From the NCBI GenBank assembly GCA_037044905.1, contig JBAOKB010000011.1:1-64000 (forward strand): a stretch of DNA of 64,000 bases, given 5' to 3'. The DNA comes from Hortaea werneckii (Eukaryota; Ascomycota; Dothideomycetes; Mycosphaerellales; Teratosphaeriaceae). Within the stretch, counting starts at the first letter, position 1, and each line of letters starts with the position of its first letter. Under the pieces are notes generated by a model. That model was not told where the DNA came from. It ran no database searches and was given only the letters and a program-made list of their open reading frames with translations. A program made the position numbers and the translations under genes. Positions 61,357 to 64,000 of the stretch are shown piece by piece.

Positions 61357-61383
61357 TCAAAAGAAATCGATAGTCAATTTTTT
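61331..61383 (+). repeat. Inverted repeat, copy 1 (tRNA 3' end plus flank)
   Basis: 53 bp covering the T arm, acceptor 3' strand and 27 bp downstream; repeated in inverted orientation at 62212-62264 with one difference. Confidence 0.85.
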
Positions 61384-62211
61384 GCAATTTTTTTCGAATT
61401 TTTTCTATTCTTTTTGGACGTTCCACCTTCTTTCACTGGCAATCTGGGCCACACGAAGGGCATGATGAACGGCCTCAAAGGCCTGGAAACGTTCGAAACG
61501 ATGGACAGGTCCCCGGTGCACTACATTGAGCTCTCTGTGAGTGATACTTCGGAAAGATCGACATGTTGCATACATCCCGCATATCACACCAGGTGCGATG
61601 CCTACATATCGACCTTCCGTTGACCCGATTCAGTCATTGTACATCCGATTACGCTCCTCCAGCATGCTTGGTGCTATCAATCAAGCTTGCTAATCCCTTG
61701 CTTCAAGACCCCATGGGTACGCTTGTGTTGCACAGTCCCACTTGTTGAAACTATCGTTGCTCCGGACTCCGACTTGGGATACAATTCAACTGTGCATCAA
61801 TCATCATCGAATATTGAACGATTCAATCGAATGGCGTAGCTCCATCCTTCGAACCACTTTAGCGCAAACCTTTACTAATGATCGTCGTTATCGATCCCAC
61901 GGTCTTGTCATTGGTAGGTGACTACATAGTAGATATCAAGTGTTGAGATCGATACAGCTTTGACTCCCTAGTCGACCACGATACCATGCACATTGGTCAA
62001 CTATGGGCGACATAGATATTGGTTGTTGACGCACTGTTGGTTGACTGACGTCGGTGTTGCGCGGCTACTCCCGTGAGAAGTATTCGGGCCGTCCCGTCTG
62101 AGCGTTGGACAGGGTTGACTAGGGTTGCTTAGGGTTAGATGAGTGTATGGTCGGTATGATCGGCACTACATGTGTGTGTGTTTTTGGCTCTATCACGGAA
62201 GTATCACTTCC
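61384..62211. other. Non-coding spacer between tRNA-related inverted repeats
   Basis: No supported gene. Around 62108-62136 lies a cluster of GGGTT units (agggttgactagggttgctt, then agggttag), reminiscent of degenerate telomere repeats. Confidence 0.45.
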
Positions 62212-62264
62212 AAAAAATTGGCTATCGATTTCTTTTGACGACCATCATGGGACTCGAACCCACA
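62212..62264 (-). pseudogene. Truncated tRNA-Arg copy (3' part plus flank)
   Basis: On the minus strand the last part of the tRNA-Arg gene (T arm onward) and its 3' flank are repeated (52 of 53 identical), but the 5' half, anticodon arm and acceptor 5' strand are missing. Sequence upstream is unrelated, so this is not a functional tRNA. Confidence 0.75.
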
Positions 62265-62289
62265 TATGGGGATTTTGCGAGATCGGCCG

Positions 62290-62310
62290 CCTGTGCCAAG
62301 GGCACAGGCA
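62290..62310. repeat. Perfect 9-bp hairpin next to tRNA fragment
   Basis: GCCTGTGCC-AAG-GGCACAGGC, a perfect palindrome with a 3-nt loop, about 26 bp from the truncated tRNA copy. Confidence 0.7.
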
Positions 62311-62593
62311 GGTTGTTGTCATTTATTGAGGATCGACAGAACGCTATAGACACAAGCGTAAAGCAACAGCAGATCAGTGCAAGCCATTGGGCAAATCGTC
62401 TGTATTTGCCGTAGCCAGCTTCTGCGTGACTAGCTTCAATGCGGGCCAGAACGTAGACGGTTGAACGGAAGTCTGGACACACAATGGCTTGATCAGGCGG
62501 TATAAGAATTGGTTGTCTCCAACCAACCCACCAGATGCTTCTGTCTACCGCACCTAAGCATACCGCAATTGAGGTTCGTCACCTACAGTCAAC

Positions 62594-63353
62594 ATGCACT
62601 TCCTCTCCCTCCTTGCTTTCGCGGCAACATCCTCAGCCGCTGCCCTGCCAGATGGATCCCACGATCTCGCGGAGAGGGCATCGGCATGTACTCGTGCCAG
62701 CGCGGCAACACTCGCCGCAGCGAAGTCAGCGTTCACATCCGCTGGCCTTGTCCCAGATCTGGTCCCCCAATTCAACCCCGACATTGCCCTGAAGGCCAGT
62801 TGGAATGGCAAACAAGTCCAGCTCGGCAACACCTTCAACACCCTTCGTAAGCCCATATCGTTACCACCTGTGTCTTCCCTGCTAACGAATGCCAGAAACC
62901 TTGAATGAGCCGCAGGTCAGCTTCACTGCTGAGCCAGGTCAAGATCCTGCAAACACGAAGTATACCTACTTCCTTGTCGACCCCGATGCACCAGGACCCG
63001 AGGCACCGATTCTTGCAGACTTCTTGCACCTGATTGTCTCGGACGCCCAGCCTTCATGCATTGCCGACCAAAAGCGCAAGACCATTGCGTCTTACATGCC
63101 CCTCACGCCGCTGTCTGTGTCCCCGCATAGGTACACTTTTCTGGTCTACCGCCAACCGCCCAACTACACGCCACCGCCGAGTGTCATGTACCTACCGGGT
63201 GTCAGGAACAACTTCGACCTGAACGGCTATGTCGAGAAGGCTGGCTTGATTGGGCCGCTTGGAGGGAACTTCATGAGGCAAGGTCTGGCGCAAGATGTTT
63301 GCGCAATTACACCCAACTGCACACAGGATGGCACTGGGTATCCAAGCTCGTAG
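62594..63353 (+). CDS. Secreted PEBP-family protein, two exons
   Basis: Exons 62594-62846 and 62896-63353 give 236 aa. The 49-nt intron (62847-62895) has GTAAGC, GCTAAC and GCCAG and joins in phase. Signal peptide MHFLSLLAFAATSSAAA. The phosphatidylethanolamine-binding protein fold shows YTYFLVDPDAPGPEAP, ADFLHLIVSD, a YTFLVYRQPPNY strand (usual HRYxFL context: SPHRYTFLVY) and FDLNGYVEKAGL near the C-terminus. Four cysteines. Fungal secreted PEBPs of this type resemble yeast Tfs1-like proteins in fold, but their ligands are unknown. Confidence 0.9.
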
Positions 63354-64000
63354 GGCACCTCCAACACATCGGTCGTGCAGAAGCAAATGGCAGGAGAACC
63401 TCATACTATCCCCATTAGACAAGTCTCCAGTCAGACAAGATATTGCCAATGCCATGAAATGGATGTCTATCTTGGCAGTACGGGCATGCCAATGTTCAGT
63501 AGCAGAGTATTCAAATCCTTCGAAATACTAGGCCATCTTACTAGCATGTGATGTGTAGCATGTCACCTGTAGATCAGACGTGACAATAGACAGGCAACCT
63601 CCTGCAAAGAATTGGAGACATGGTTCGTCGCTTAACGCCTCTCGTCACCGTGTATTGCGTGGGACTGAGATGCGCAATCGCAAACAGATAAAGCTTCAGC
63701 GTGGGACAGTCAGCCGGGCGGCGTGCTTATTTTTGCCCCTCCACCTCATCGTCTCTCCACTTCCCGGGCTGTATGATGAACTTCCTCCAATCACAACCGT
63801 AACAATGGCTACGTTTCAGAGCACTACTGTATTGTGCCCACTTGTGCCGGCTGTATCTCCATCGCGTCGCACTCCCAGACGGCAGTTCGCGAGCCCAACA
63901 GCCTCTGGTGGAGCTTAGCAACGTACGCCTTTGGCTTCTGGCAAGCCCGAAGTCTTTACGCCCTGCATTCCGTGAACCAGTCACATGAAAGTGAAGGATC
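63354..64000. other. 3' flank and window edge
   Basis: Short frames on both strands (for example from an ATG at 63805, MATFQSTTVLCP) could be the start of a gene extending beyond the window, but nothing supports a model here. Confidence 0.4.

Noticed and set aside
62212..62345. A second complete tRNA on the minus strand
   Set aside because: Only the T arm and 3' acceptor strand are present; no D arm, anticodon arm or acceptor 5' strand pairs.

Overview
The window looks like chromosomal DNA of a filamentous ascomycete. Coding exons are separated by short introns (about 45-80 nt, one of 230 nt) with GT(A/G)NGT-type donors and CTNAC/CTGAT branch sites. Genes sit on both strands, and an AT-rich island carries the hallmarks of repeat-induced point mutation (RIP). 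A Dothideomycete is plausible but cannot be proved from sequence alone.

Left part (1-32,037) is an ordinary gene-rich region. It holds a small coiled-coil protein, an L-galactonate dehydratase-like enolase-superfamily enzyme, two unknown proteins (one a zinc-finger-like gene split by a frame change), a Cdc25-like rhodanese phosphatase/arsenate reductase, a peroxisomal-type enoyl-CoA hydratase, and class 2 dihydroorotate dehydrogenase divergent from NAD(P)H-hydrate epimerase. It continues with a secreted Cys-rich protein, a MOSC-domain membrane protein divergent from a RecA-like ATPase, a 2EXR/F-box-like protein, a second secreted Cys-containing protein, an iron-type alcohol dehydrogenase, an ACMSD-family decarboxylase divergent from an imidazolonepropionase-like amidohydrolase, an intracellular LysM protein and an unknown proline-rich protein. 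Several gene models were rebuilt here by joining exons whose reading phases match.

Middle part (32,638-61,115) is a nested transposon complex. I read it as follows. A Tc1/mariner-type DNA transposon relic (about 1.5 kb net, inverted ends AATTCATGGGCCCA) was entered by a Ty3/Gypsy element (B, minus strand, 167-bp LTRs, net 6.69 kb). B was then entered, inside its own TAG microsatellite, by a second copy of the same family (A, plus strand, 6,692 bp, TSD agtag). All three are riddled with RIP-like mutations. Into the B relic two nearly identical, un-mutated chromovirus copies (C1, 6,798 bp; C2, 6,799 bp; 402-bp LTRs; separate 5-bp TSDs) later inserted 1.2 kb apart.

The chromovirus C is the most interesting object. 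It has Gag with a CCHC knuckle and a Pol with protease, RT, RNase H, integrase and a C-terminal chromodomain. A textbook -1 frameshift signal (A AAA AAC, 8-nt spacer, hairpin) lies at the gag-pol overlap. The priming site matches the element's own predicted mRNA start (Tf1-like self-priming) rather than a tRNA. An extra antisense gene between pol and the 3' LTR encodes an exact Zn2Cys6-spaced zinc cluster plus a predicted coiled coil. C1 is disabled by a 1-nt deletion in gag; C2 is open throughout.

Right part (61,116-64,000) returns to normal composition: an intron-containing tRNA-Arg(CCU), an inverted 53-bp partial copy of its 3' end about 0.9 kb away, and a secreted PEBP-family protein.
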